Assembly (NCBI RefSeq): GCF_035917995.1
Contig: NZ_CP109131.1
Span: forward strand, 6,262,001 to 6,326,000
DNA: 64,000 bases
Reading direction: 5' to 3'
Source: Streptosporangium sp. NBC_01755
GTDB lineage: Bacteria > Actinomycetota > Actinomycetes > Streptosporangiales > Streptosporangiaceae
Shown here: piece by piece, positions 29,597-39,120 of the stretch
How the letters are laid out: each line of letters begins with the position of its first letter
Numbering within the stretch: position 1 is the stretch's first letter
The notes under the pieces: model-generated
Told to the model about the DNA's origin: nothing
Databases searched by the model: none
What the model saw: only the letters and a program-made list of their open reading frames with translations
Position numbers and translations under genes: made by a program

Positions 29597-32500
29597 ATGT
29601 CAGACTCGTTTGTGCATCTGCATGTTCACACGGAGTACTCCATGCTGGATGGAGCCGCCCGTTTGAAGCAAATGTTCAAGCAGGTCGGCGACCTGGGCAT
29701 GCCCGCCATCGCGATCACCGACCACGGCAACATGCACGGGGCCTACGACTTCTACAAGCAGGCGACCGGGGCCGGGATCAAGCCGATCATCGGCATCGAG
29801 GCCTACGTCGCCCCGGCCTCCCGGCACCAGAAGAAGCCGGTGCTGTGGGGTGAGCCGCACCAGAAGCGCGACGACGTCTCGGCGGGTGGCTACTACACCC
29901 ACATGACCATCTGGGCGAAGAACGCCACGGGCCTGGGCAACCTGATGAAGCTCTCCTCGCGCGCCTACACCGAGGGCTTCGTCCGCAAGTGGGCCCGGAT
30001 GGACGAGGAGATCCTCGCCGAGCACGCCGAGGGGCTGATGGCCACCACCGGCTGCCCGTCGGGTGAGGTGCAGACCCGCCTGCGCCTGGGGCAGTACGAC
30101 GAGGCGGTCGCGGCGGCGGCCAGGTTCCAGGAGCTGTTCGGCAAGGACAACTACTACCTGGAGATCATGGATCACGGGCTCGACATCGAGCGCAGGGTCC
30201 GGGACGGCCTGACCCGTATCTCGCGCGAGCTGGACATCCCGCCACTGGTGACCAACGACTCCCACTACACCTACGAGTCGGACGCGACCTCCCACGACGC
30301 GCTGCTGTGCATCCAGACCGGCAAGCAGCTGTCCGACCCCGACCGCTTCCGCTTCGACGGCAGCGGCTACTACATCAAGAACGCCGACGAGATGCGCGCG
30401 GTCGACTCCTCGGACCTGTGGGCCGAGGGCTGCCGCAACACCCTGCTGGTCGCCGAGAAGGTCGACCCGAGCGGCATGTTCGGTTTCAAGAACCTGATGC
30501 CCACCTTCCCGCTGCCCGAGGGGGAGAGCGAGGAGAGCTGGTTCCGCAAGGAGATCTGGCAGGGCATGGAGCGGCGCTTCCCCGAAGGCGTCGACGAGGA
30601 GCACCGCGCGCAGATCGAGTTCGAGATGGGCGTCATCCTGCAGATGGGGTTCCCCTCCTACTTCCTCGTGGTCGCCGACTTCATCATGTGGGCCAAGAAC
30701 AACGGCATCCGGGTCGGCCCCGGCCGAGGCTCGGCCGCCGGGTCGCTGGCCGCGTACGCGCTGGGCATCACCGACCTCGACCCGCTGCCGCACGGGCTGA
30801 TCTTCGAGCGGTTCCTCAACCCCGACCGCGTCTCCATGCCCGACGTCGACATCGACTTCGACGAGCGTAGGCGCGGCGACGTGATCCGCTACGTGACGGA
30901 GAAGTACGGGGCCGACAAGGTCGCCATGATCGCCACCTTCGGCACCATCAAGGCGAAGGCTGCCATCAAGGACGCGGCCCGCGTCCTGGGCCACCCGTAC
31001 GCGCTGGGCGACAAGGTCTCCAAGGCGTTCCCGCCCGCGGTGATGGGCAAGGACATCCCGCTGTCGGGCATCTTCGACAAGGATCACCCGCGCTACAACG
31101 AGGCCGGCGAGCTGCGCAGGCTGTACGAGGAGGACGTCGACGTCAAGTCGGCCATGGACCTCGGCAAGGGCCTGGAGGGCCTGATCCGGCAGACCGGCGT
31201 GCACGCCGCCGGGGTCATCATGTCGGCGGAGGTGCTGACCGACTACATCCCGATCATGCGCCGCGACTCCGACGGTGTGATCATCACGCAGTTCGACTAC
31301 CCGACCTGCGAGACGCTCGGCCTGCTGAAGATGGACTTCCTGGGCCTGCGCAACCTCACGATCATCGACGACTGCCTGAAGATGATCGAGGCCAACACCG
31401 GCGAGCAGATCGACCTGCTCAAGCTGCCGCTGGACGACCGCAAGACCTACGATCTGCTCGGCCGGGGCGACACCCTGGGGGTGTTCCAGCTGGACGGTGG
31501 CGGCATGCGGTCGCTGCTGCGGCTGATGAAGCCCGACAACTTCGAGGACATCTCCGCCGTCGGCGCGCTGTACCGGCCTGGACCGATGGGCGCCAACTCC
31601 CACACCAACTACGCGCTGCGCAAGAACGCTCAGCAGGAGATCGTCCCGATCCACCCGGAGTTCGAGGAGTCGCTGCAGGAGATCCTCGGCACCACGTACG
31701 GCCTGATCGTCTACCAGGAGCAGGTCATGGCCATCGCGCAGAAGGTCGCCGGGTTCTCGCTCGGCAAGGCCGACCTGCTGCGCCGCGCGATGGGCAAGAA
31801 GAAGAAGTCGGAGCTGGACAAGCAGTTCGAGTCGTTCGAGCAGGGCATGAAGGACAACGGCTACTCCGCGGCCGCGATCAAGACGCTCTGGGACATCCTG
31901 CTGCCCTTCTCCGACTACGCCTTCAACAAGGCGCACAGCGCCGCCTACGGCCTGGTCTCCTACTGGACCGCCTACCTCAAGGCCAACTACCCGGCCGAGT
32001 ACATGGCCGGGCTGCTGACCTCGGTCAAGGACGACAAGGACAAGTCGGCCCTCTACCTCAACGAGTGCCGCCGGATGGGCATCAAGGTGCTGCCGCCGGA
32101 CGTCAACGACTCCGACTTCGACTTCACACCGCGCGGCACCGACGTCCGGTTCGGCCTGTCGGCCATCCGTAACGTCGGCGGCAACGTGGTCGACGGGATC
32201 ATCGCCGCCCGCAGGGAGAAGAGCCGCTTCGCCGACTTCAAGGACTTCCTGCGCAAGGTCCCCATGGTCGTCTGTAACAAGCGGGTCATCGAGTCACTGG
32301 TCAAGGCCGGTGCCTTCGACTCGTTCGGGCACGTGCGCAAGGGCCTGGTGATGGTCCACGAGCAGGCGGTCGACAGCATCATCGGCATCAAGAAGAACGA
32401 GGCCCAGGGGCAGGACTCCCTGTTCGGCGCCGTCGAGGGCGCCGAGGACCAGACCTTCGACGTGCAGATCCCGATGGGTGAGTGGGACAAGAACACGCTG

Positions 32501-33118
32501 CTGCAGTTCGAGCGGGAGATGCTCGGCCTGTACGTCTCCGACCACCCGCTCTTCGGCGTGGAGCACATCCTCGCCTCCGGCGCCGACTGCTCGATCGCCT
32601 CGCTCCAGGACGAGCACCGTCCCGACGGCCAGGTCGTCACCGTCGGCGGCATTCTGAGCGGCCTGCAGCGCAAGGTCACCAAGAAGGGCGACACCTGGGT
32701 GCTGACCCAGCTGGAGGACCTGGAGGGCGCCATCGAGGTGATGATCTTCCCCTCGGCGTACCAGCTCTGCGCGACGGTGCTCGCCGAGGACGCCATCGTC
32801 TTCGTCAAGGGCCGCCTGGACAAGCGCGAGGACGTGGGAAAGATCATCGCCATGGAGGTGACGGCCCCCGACCTGACCCGCGAGGCAGGCGGTCCGCTGG
32901 CGGTCAGCCTCGCCCTGACCCGCTGCACCCCGCCGGTGGTCGGCCGCCTCAAGGAGGTGCTGACCGCCCACCCGGGCACCACCGAGGTGCACCTGCAGGT
33001 GCACAACGGCCCGAAGACCACCATCATGCGCCTCGACGACCGGCTGCGGGTATCGCCCTCCCCGGCCCTGATGGGCGACCTGAAGCAGCTGCTCGGACCC
33101 GCCTGCCTCGGAGCCTGA
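29597..33118 (+). CDS. dnaE: DNA polymerase III alpha subunit DnaE
   Basis: This is the main replicative polymerase. The N-terminal PHP domain starts HLHVHTEYSMLDG. The polymerase catalytic aspartates are in PDVDIDFDERRRGDV at about residue 415, and later FNKAHSAAYGLVSYWTAYLK is typical. A C-terminal OB fold (VTVGGILSGLQRKVTKKG) and the C-terminal tail complete a 1173-residue DnaE1-type protein. ATG 29597 is preceded by GGGGAGGACGGGG. A TACGCT hexamer at about 29550 may be part of the promoter. Confidence 0.97.
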   Translation: MSDSFVHLHVHTEYSMLDGAARLKQMFKQVGDLGMPAIAITDHGNMHGAYDFYKQATGAGIKPIIGIEAYVAPASRHQKKPVLWGEPHQKRDDVSAGGYYTHMTIWAKNATGLGNLMKLSSRAYTEGFVRKWARMDEEILAEHAEGLMATTGCPSGEVQTRLRLGQYDEAVAAAARFQELFGKDNYYLEIMDHGLDIERRVRDGLTRISRELDIPPLVTNDSHYTYESDATSHDALLCIQTGKQLSDPDRFRFDGSGYYIKNADEMRAVDSSDLWAEGCRNTLLVAEKVDPSGMFGFKNLMPTFPLPEGESEESWFRKEIWQGMERRFPEGVDEEHRAQIEFEMGVILQMGFPSYFLVVADFIMWAKNNGIRVGPGRGSAAGSLAAYALGITDLDPLPHGLIFERFLNPDRVSMPDVDIDFDERRRGDVIRYVTEKYGADKVAMIATFGTIKAKAAIKDAARVLGHPYALGDKVSKAFPPAVMGKDIPLSGIFDKDHPRYNEAGELRRLYEEDVDVKSAMDLGKGLEGLIRQTGVHAAGVIMSAEVLTDYIPIMRRDSDGVIITQFDYPTCETLGLLKMDFLGLRNLTIIDDCLKMIEANTGEQIDLLKLPLDDRKTYDLLGRGDTLGVFQLDGGGMRSLLRLMKPDNFEDISAVGALYRPGPMGANSHTNYALRKNAQQEIVPIHPEFEESLQEILGTTYGLIVYQEQVMAIAQKVAGFSLGKADLLRRAMGKKKKSELDKQFESFEQGMKDNGYSAAAIKTLWDILLPFSDYAFNKAHSAAYGLVSYWTAYLKANYPAEYMAGLLTSVKDDKDKSALYLNECRRMGIKVLPPDVNDSDFDFTPRGTDVRFGLSAIRNVGGNVVDGIIAARREKSRFADFKDFLRKVPMVVCNKRVIESLVKAGAFDSFGHVRKGLVMVHEQAVDSIIGIKKNEAQGQDSLFGAVEGAEDQTFDVQIPMGEWDKNTLLQFEREMLGLYVSDHPLFGVEHILASGADCSIASLQDEHRPDGQVVTVGGILSGLQRKVTKKGDTWVLTQLEDLEGAIEVMIFPSAYQLCATVLAEDAIVFVKGRLDKREDVGKIIAMEVTAPDLTREAGGPLAVSLALTRCTPPVVGRLKEVLTAHPGTTEVHLQVHNGPKTTIMRLDDRLRVSPSPALMGDLKQLLGPACLGA

Positions 33119-33189
33119 CCCGGCGCGACGCGGGCAGGGCCGCGAGCGATCCCGACGCGGTGACGGCGGTGGTGTCGCGGTGGGCCGGG

Positions 33190-35463
33190 TCAGCGGTGGC
33201 GGGGGCGGGCGGGCCACTGCGCGACACGGCCTCCCCGGGGCCCGTGGTAGGCGCCGTACTCGCTGTCACCGCGGCGCCTGCGATCACCGCGCCCCTCGCG
33301 GTCCCGGTGGCGCTCGCCGCGCTCGCCGTCCCTGCCCGCCTTGCGCTCGGCCTCCAGTGCCTCCTTCATGCCGGGGGTGAACCCGCCGCCGAAACGGCCC
33401 ATGTCCGGGTGGTGGAAGGAACGCGGCGAGACGTCCCGCAGGGCGGCGGACATGGACGACACCCAGATCGGCCCCGGCAGGGAGGCCCCCTGAACCGCTC
33501 CGTAGTACTCGCCGCCGATCTCGACATCGCTCAGCGGGTAGCGGTACGAACCGCGGATGTCGCCCACGCTGACCGCCGCGGCCAGATCGGGGGTGTAGCC
33601 GGCGAACCAGGCGGACGTGTAGCCGTTGTTGGTGCCGGTCTTGCCCGCCGCGGGGCGGCCGATGCTCTGACCGGTCATGGTGCCCTTGGTGAACACCCCG
33701 GACAGCAGGTAGTTGACCGCGTCGGCCACGTCGCGCTCGATCGCCTGCGCGCAGCTGGGCGGGACGCGGAAGTGCCTGCCGTTCCGCTCGACGATCTCGA
33801 CGATGGACAGCGGGCGGCAGTAGCGGCCCCGCGCCCCGAACGCGGCGAACGCCGCCGCCACGGTCACCGGGTCCATCTCGTTCACCCCCAGGGTGAAGGT
33901 CGGCACCTCCCGCAGCGGGGTGCCGTCGGCGCGGGCGATGCCCATCGCCTTGGCGGTCCTGACGACCGGGCACAGGCCCACCCGCTGCTCCAGCATCATG
34001 TAGAAGATGTTCACCGACTTCCAGGTGCCGGTGGACAGGCTCTGCGGGCCGCCCTTGCCCTCGCCGCTCGCGTTGAAGATCTCCGCGCCGGGGTCGTTGA
34101 CCTTGCGCCCCCGGCAGTCCTTGAAACCGCCGGCGGGCACGAAGCTGCCGGGTGTCATGAAACCCTGGTCGAACCGCCAGCCCTGGCTCAGCGCGGTCGC
34201 CAGGGTGAACACCTTGAACGTCGACCCCGCCTGGAATCCCTGACCGCCTCCGTGCGCGGTGTCGGCGACCAGGTTGTAGGTGGTGCGGGGGCCGTTGTTC
34301 TTGTCGCCGGCGTTGCGGCCGTACTTCTTGCTCGCCGCCATGGCCCGGATCCGCCCGGTGCCAGGCTGGATCATGGCCTCGGCCGCGACCTCGGTGTCCT
34401 TGGTACCGACGCGCGCGGCGATGGCGCGTTCCGCGGCCCGCTGGGCCCTCGGCGCCAAGGTGGTGCGCAGCACGAGGCCGCCCCTGGCCAGGCGGCGCTC
34501 CCGCTCCACGCGGGTATGGCCGAAGACCGGGTTGGTCAGCAGCTCCCTGTGCACGTACAGGCAGAAGTAGGGGTAGACGCTCCCGTCGCAGCCGCCGGGC
34601 ATCGGCTGCAGCCTGAGGTTCAGCGGCCGTCTCATGGCGGCCTCCGCCCGGGGCCGGGGAACGTAGGACAGCTGGGCCATCCGCTCCAGGACGATGTCCC
34701 TGCGTTCTCGCAGCCTCTTTCTGCGCGCCGCGTCCAGCGACGGGTCCGTGATGTACGGGGTGCGGACCGCGCCGGCCAGCGTCGCCGCCTGCGCCAGGGT
34801 CAGCCGGGAGGCGGCGACGGAGAAGAACCGCTGGGCGGCGGCCTCCACCCCGAAGGCCCCCGCGCCGAAGTAGGCGATGTTGAGGTAGCGCTCCAGGATC
34901 TCCGCCTTGGTGTACTTCTTCTCCATCGCCAGCGCGTACCGCAGCTCGGTGATCTTGCGCTGGATGCTGGGCGCGCGGGCCTGGGCGCGCTCGGTCTCGC
35001 TCTCGGAGTTCTCGACCAGGATGTTCTTCACCAGTTGCTGGGTGAGCGAGGACCCGCCCTGGCGCACCCCGCCCGCCTTGGTGTTGGTCACCAGGGCGCG
35101 CAGGGTGCCCTTGAAGTCCAGGCCCGCGTGCTCGTAGAAGCGCGAGTCCTCGATCGCCACGATCGCCTCACGCATGACGGGGGCGATCTGGTCGAGCCGA
35201 ACGACGGTCCGGTTCTCCGTGTAGAACTGGGCGAACCGCTTGCCGTTCCGGTCCAGGAGCACGGTGCGTTGGGCGAGCGGATTCTCCCGTGGGCTCGGCG
35301 GCAGGTCGGTCAGGGTCCTCGTGACATTGTTGACGGTGACCCCCACCGTGCCGACCAGCGGCAGCGCGGCCAGGGCGGCCAGCAGCCCGCCGAGCACCCC
35401 GCAGGCCGTCAGCGCGCGCAGGCACGCGCCGGGTCCGCGTCTCACCTCCGGGTGCGATGTCAC
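33190..35463 (-). CDS. Class A penicillin-binding protein (transglycosylase/transpeptidase)
   Basis: This is a bifunctional peptidoglycan synthase. A short cytoplasmic N-terminus and one membrane segment (about residues 15-42) are followed by a GT51 domain with EDSRFYEHAGLD and GGSSLTQQLVKN. The transpeptidase domain then has SxxK in GSTFKVF, SVN in KSVNIFY and KTGTNN. The C-terminal 60 residues are Arg/Asp/Glu/Gly-rich and disordered, and PASTA domains are absent. The GTG start is at 35463. Length is 757 residues. It lies tail-to-tail with dnaE and is followed upstream by murA, so the two wall genes are on the same strand but separated by about 50 bp. Confidence 0.95.
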   Translation of the reverse strand: MTSHPEVRRGPGACLRALTACGVLGGLLAALAALPLVGTVGVTVNNVTRTLTDLPPSPRENPLAQRTVLLDRNGKRFAQFYTENRTVVRLDQIAPVMREAIVAIEDSRFYEHAGLDFKGTLRALVTNTKAGGVRQGGSSLTQQLVKNILVENSESETERAQARAPSIQRKITELRYALAMEKKYTKAEILERYLNIAYFGAGAFGVEAAAQRFFSVAASRLTLAQAATLAGAVRTPYITDPSLDAARRKRLRERRDIVLERMAQLSYVPRPRAEAAMRRPLNLRLQPMPGGCDGSVYPYFCLYVHRELLTNPVFGHTRVERERRLARGGLVLRTTLAPRAQRAAERAIAARVGTKDTEVAAEAMIQPGTGRIRAMAASKKYGRNAGDKNNGPRTTYNLVADTAHGGGQGFQAGSTFKVFTLATALSQGWRFDQGFMTPGSFVPAGGFKDCRGRKVNDPGAEIFNASGEGKGGPQSLSTGTWKSVNIFYMMLEQRVGLCPVVRTAKAMGIARADGTPLREVPTFTLGVNEMDPVTVAAAFAAFGARGRYCRPLSIVEIVERNGRHFRVPPSCAQAIERDVADAVNYLLSGVFTKGTMTGQSIGRPAAGKTGTNNGYTSAWFAGYTPDLAAAVSVGDIRGSYRYPLSDVEIGGEYYGAVQGASLPGPIWVSSMSAALRDVSPRSFHHPDMGRFGGGFTPGMKEALEAERKAGRDGERGERHRDREGRGDRRRRGDSEYGAYHGPRGGRVAQWPARPRHR

Positions 35464-35515
35464 GCAAGGTAACGTGCAACCGGATGATCACCCATAAACA
35501 CCCGGTTGCCAATCC

Positions 35516-36832
35516 TTACCCCTCCTGCACCTTTTCTCGACTGATCTTCAGCCCGAGCGAGGCGAACTGCTCGAACGGCCGGTGGTAGCCCCGCTCGATG
35601 TGGTGCACCCCGCGCAGCGTGGAGACGCCCTCCGCGGCGGCCGCCGCCAGCACGGCGGAGAACCCGGCCCGGATGTCGGGCAGCGTCACGTCGGCGCCGC
35701 TCAGCCTGGACACGCCGCGCACGACCGCCGAGTGCTTGGCGTTGGTGTCGTGGTAGCGGCAGGCCGGGCCGCCCAGACAGACGTCGAACACCTCGATCTC
35801 GCAGCCCATCTTCTGCAGCGCGGGCACGTAGACCAGGCGGTTCTCGAACACCGTTTCGTGCAGCACCGACATGCCCTGGGCCTGGGTGAACAGCACCATC
35901 AGGGGCGTCTGCCAGTCGGTCATGAACCCCGGGTGCGTGTCGGTCTGCACCGCCGCGGCCCGCAGCCCGTGCGGCGCCGACGCCGACAGGTAGTCGTCGG
36001 TGATGTCGACCTCGGCGCCCATCCTGGCCAGGGTGGTGATCGCGGTGACCAGCCGGTCCTGCGGGCAGCCGTGCACCCGCACCTGGCCGCCGGTGATCAG
36101 ACCGGCCGCCAGGTAGGAGAACGCCTCGATGCGGTCGCCGTTGAGCCAGGTGGAGGCGCCGTGCAGGCGCTCCACCCCCTCGATCACGATGCGCCGGTCC
36201 GGGCTCAGCTCTATGCGCGCGCCCATCCGCTGCAGGAACAGGGCGAGCTCCACCACCTCGGGCTCCATCGCCGCGCCCTTCAGCACGGTCTTGCCCTCGG
36301 CCAGCACCGCGGACATCAGGATCGTCTCGGTGGCGCCGACGCTGGGGTAGGGCAGCTCGATCCGGCTGCCGCGCAGCCGCTTGGCCTTGGCGTACACACC
36401 GGTGTCGCTCACCTCGACCTCGGCGCCCATCGCGCGCAACGCCTCGACGTGGAAGTCGACGGGCCGGCGGCCGATCGGGTCGCCGCCGACCAGCGGTACG
36501 AACGCCTCGCCCGCCAGGTGCAGCAGCGGGCCCAGCATCAGGATCGGGATTCGGTTGAGGCCGGTGAACGCCGCCGGGACATGCGGGTTGATCTTCTCCC
36601 CGGGAGAGACGGTGATCTCCCCGGAGCTGATCTCCACGTCGATGCCGAGCGCCCTCAGCATCTGCGCGGTGATCCCCACCTCACCCACGTCCGGGGCGTT
36701 CTGGATCGTGCTCTCACCGGTGCCGAGCATCGCGGCGACCATGTGCTTGGAGACGCCGTTCTTGGAACCGCGGACCTCGACGTCACCGCGGAGCGGCCCG
36801 GAGGGTTCGATCAGCCATGCCTCTTCGTTCAC
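35516..36832 (-). CDS. murA: UDP-GlcNAc 1-carboxyvinyltransferase MurA (Asp-type)
   Basis: MurA catalyses the first committed step of peptidoglycan synthesis, transferring enolpyruvate from PEP to UDP-GlcNAc. The N-terminal substrate lysine and asparagine are in RGSKNGVSKHM. The loop that holds Cys115 in E. coli reads GGDPIGRRPVD here, so the cysteine is replaced by aspartate, as in mycobacteria. Such enzymes are fosfomycin-resistant in the characterised cases. The Arg-rich RPFEQFASLG end is typical. At 438 residues it is slightly longer than average. A second enolpyruvyl transferase paralogue elsewhere cannot be excluded. Confidence 0.9.
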   Translation of the reverse strand: MNEEAWLIEPSGPLRGDVEVRGSKNGVSKHMVAAMLGTGESTIQNAPDVGEVGITAQMLRALGIDVEISSGEITVSPGEKINPHVPAAFTGLNRIPILMLGPLLHLAGEAFVPLVGGDPIGRRPVDFHVEALRAMGAEVEVSDTGVYAKAKRLRGSRIELPYPSVGATETILMSAVLAEGKTVLKGAAMEPEVVELALFLQRMGARIELSPDRRIVIEGVERLHGASTWLNGDRIEAFSYLAAGLITGGQVRVHGCPQDRLVTAITTLARMGAEVDITDDYLSASAPHGLRAAAVQTDTHPGFMTDWQTPLMVLFTQAQGMSVLHETVFENRLVYVPALQKMGCEIEVFDVCLGGPACRYHDTNAKHSAVVRGVSRLSGADVTLPDIRAGFSAVLAAAAAEGVSTLRGVHHIERGYHRPFEQFASLGLKISREKVQEG

Positions 36833-36844
36833 CCCGCAAGCGTA
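36833..36844 (-). promoter_or_regulatory. Probable leaderless promoter of murA
   Basis: On the minus strand TACGCT (36844-36839) is followed by exactly 6 nt and then the GTG start codon of murA. A TANNNT -10 element at this distance places the transcription start on the start codon. There is no Shine-Dalgarno sequence. Confidence 0.6.
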
Positions 36845-36927
36845 ACGGGGTTCGGTGGGAACCTCGGGTGGCGCCGGGCGGGCGGATGGGTAACATCGGG
36901 CACATCTGCACAGAGGGTGAGGGGGCC

Positions 36928-37491
36928 GTGGTGCGCGGTGCGCGTGACTTTGTGATCACCGTGCTGGTGCTCGCCCTGGCCGGAGTCGTCGCCGGGATCC
37001 TGTGGTCGCTGGCCGCGCCGCGACCGCCGTACGTCGTGACGGGCAAGGGGCCGCTGCCGGCCGATCCCTCCACGCAGGCGCTGATCGCCGCCGACGGCTG
37101 GTTCGCCGTCATCACGGGCGTGCTCGGGCTGGTCTGCGGGGTCATCGGTTACGGCGTGTCGCGTGGAGGCCGCCCGCTGCCGGTGGTGGTGGGCCTGGCG
37201 GCGGGCGGTCTGCTCGGCGCGCACCTCGCGCTGCTGGTCGGCGCGGCGGCCAACCTCGGCGCGGTGAGCATCGCCGCCTCGGGGAGCTCCGTGGGGAGCT
37301 CCATGCCGCTGGTCCCGGGGCCCCTGGCGCTGACCGCCAGGGGCGTGCTGTACGCGTGGCCGACGCTGGCCGCCGGTGTCTTCTTCGTCCTGGAGGGCGT
37401 CGCGGGCTACCGCGACTCGCCGCTGCGCAACCCGTTCGGCGAGGGCGAACCCTACGGGCCGCTGTCGTCGTACGACATCGACGGCCGGTAG
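36928..37491 (+). CDS. DUF2567-like membrane protein
   Basis: This is a 187-residue protein with four predicted membrane segments (about 10-32, 62-85, 90-115 and 145-170). The plan is consistent with DUF2567 proteins of actinobacteria: a first segment ending LAAPRPPYVV, a loop of about 30 residues, DGWFAVITGVLGLVCGVIGY, and GLAAGGLLGAHLALLVG. The frame is open from 36817, but GTG 36928 or 36931 is a better start and has GAGGGTGAGGGGG upstream. It is divergent from murA. Function is unknown. Confidence 0.7.
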   Translation: MVRGARDFVITVLVLALAGVVAGILWSLAAPRPPYVVTGKGPLPADPSTQALIAADGWFAVITGVLGLVCGVIGYGVSRGGRPLPVVVGLAAGGLLGAHLALLVGAAANLGAVSIAASGSSVGSSMPLVPGPLALTARGVLYAWPTLAAGVFFVLEGVAGYRDSPLRNPFGEGEPYGPLSSYDIDGR

Positions 37492-37512
37492 TGACCCGGC
37501 CGCCCGGTCGCG

Positions 37513-38901
37513 TCAGAGGGGCGGCCTGCGCGTGCCGTGCCCGGTGGCGCGCTCGAAGGCGTGGGCCAGCCGGAGCACCGCCATGTCGGCGAAGGGACGC
37601 CCGACGATCTGCACGCCCACCGGCAGCCCGCCCGAGGTGAACCCGCACGGCACCGACGCCGCGGGGGCGTGCAGCACGCTGACCCAGTAGGCGGAGCGCA
37701 TCCACGCCAGGTAGTCGGGCAGCGCCTGTCCGTTGATCTCCGAGACGTACGGGGCGTCCACCGGGAACGGCGGCACCTGGCTGACCGGGGCGATCAGGAA
37801 GTCGTAGGTGCCGAAGAAGGAGTCCATCCGCTGGTACAGCCCGCTGCGCAGCCGCTCGGCGCGGGCCAGGTCGGCCCCGGTCACCTCGTGGCCCCGCTCG
37901 ACGTTCCAGCGCACGTTCGCCCCCAGGCGCTCCTGGGGCAGGTCGCCGTAGCAGAGCGCGTAGTACCAGGCCCGGTAGATCCGGAAGGCGTCCTCGGCGT
38001 CCGACAGGTCCAGCTCCACCCGGTCCACCCGCGCGCCCAGCTCCGCGAGCACGGCGGGGGCGTCCGCGGTGACCTTGGCGGTCTCCGCGTCGACGGGCAG
38101 CCCGCCCAGGTCCGGGCTCCAGGCCACGCGCAGGCCGGTCAGGTCCAGCTCCAGCGGCCCGGCGAAGGCGGTGCCGCTCTCGGCGATCGACAGGGGGGAG
38201 GAGGCGTCGAACCCGGCCACCGCGCTCATCAGCAGCGCCAGGTCCCCGGCGGTACGGGCCATCGGCCCCGGCACGCCGAGGGTGAACCAGGCCGCGACGG
38301 CGGAGGGCGCCGGCACCCGCCCGGGGGTGGGCCGCAGCCCCGCCACGTTGCAGAAGGAGGCGGGGTTGCGCAGCGAGCCGCCCATGTCGGAGCCGTCGGC
38401 CAGCGCCACCATACCGGTCGCCAGCGCGGCGGCGGCCCCGCCGCTGCTGCCCCCGGCCGACCTGGTCGGGTCGTAGGGGTTGCGGGTGGCGCCGAAGATC
38501 TCGTTCACGGTGTGCGAGCCGGTGCCGAACTCCGGGGTGTTGGTCTTGCCGACCGTGATCGCCCCGGCCTCGCGCATCCGCCGCACGATCGGCGCGTCGG
38601 TGCCGGGGACGTGGTCGGCGAAGAGCGGCGAGCCGTACGTGGTGCGGATCCCCGCGGTGTCGGCCAGGTCCTTGTGCGCGACCGGCAGCCCGTGCAACGG
38701 TCCCCGCCATCGGCCGCGCGCCAGGTCCAGGTCGGCCTCCCTCGCCTCCCGCCTGGCGCGCTCGGCGGTCAGCGTGACGATCGCGTTGACCTCCGGGTTG
38801 ACCTCCTCGATCCGCCGCAGGTGCGCCTCGAGCAGCTCGGCCGCGCTGACCTGCCTGGTGCGCAGCAGTTCGAGCATCTCGGTAGCGGTCAGGTAGTGCA
38901 T
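37513..38901 (-). CDS. Amidase-signature family hydrolase
   Basis: This is an amidase-signature enzyme with the Ser-cis-Ser-Lys triad: catalytic Lys in LPVAHKDLADT (about residue 75), and the Gly/Ser-rich GGSSGGAAAALATG and DMGGSLRNPASFC segments (about residues 150-175). It hydrolyses an amide bond; the substrate cannot be told from sequence. Absence of gatB or gatC nearby argues against the GatA subunit. ATG 38901 has GGGGGACAG before it. Length is 462 residues. Confidence 0.9.
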   Translation of the reverse strand: MHYLTATEMLELLRTRQVSAAELLEAHLRRIEEVNPEVNAIVTLTAERARREAREADLDLARGRWRGPLHGLPVAHKDLADTAGIRTTYGSPLFADHVPGTDAPIVRRMREAGAITVGKTNTPEFGTGSHTVNEIFGATRNPYDPTRSAGGSSGGAAAALATGMVALADGSDMGGSLRNPASFCNVAGLRPTPGRVPAPSAVAAWFTLGVPGPMARTAGDLALLMSAVAGFDASSPLSIAESGTAFAGPLELDLTGLRVAWSPDLGGLPVDAETAKVTADAPAVLAELGARVDRVELDLSDAEDAFRIYRAWYYALCYGDLPQERLGANVRWNVERGHEVTGADLARAERLRSGLYQRMDSFFGTYDFLIAPVSQVPPFPVDAPYVSEINGQALPDYLAWMRSAYWVSVLHAPAASVPCGFTSGGLPVGVQIVGRPFADMAVLRLAHAFERATGHGTRRPPL

Positions 38902-39012
38902 CTGTCCCCCCGATCGGTACGGCCTGTCGCAGACGAGTCTGGCCGAACGCCGCCGCGTGCCGCGTCGGCAACCTTCGACAGGGCGGTGGGGGGAGCTCCG
39001 GCCCACCTTGTG

Positions 39013-39095
39013 CGACGAGATCTTCGGCCCACCTTGTGTGACCCTTGTGCGACGAGATCTTCGGGCCGACGCACAGGGGGGCCGAAGATCTCGTC
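39013..39095. repeat. Repeated and inverted GACGAGATCTTCGGCC segment
   Basis: Two direct copies (39013-39028 and 39051-39067) face one inverted copy (39080-39095), all within the amidase-ybaK spacer. The inverted copy can pair with either direct copy over 14-16 bp, so two mutually exclusive hairpins are possible. Read on the minus strand, it follows the ybaK stop and could act as a terminator. No T-run is present. Confidence 0.85.
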
Positions 39096-39120
39096 GGCTC
39101 TCCGGGCCGGAAAGCCCTTG

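Noticed and set aside
37513-38901. GatA subunit of the amidotransferase
   Set aside because: No gatB or gatC neighbour; single amidase-signature enzymes are common.
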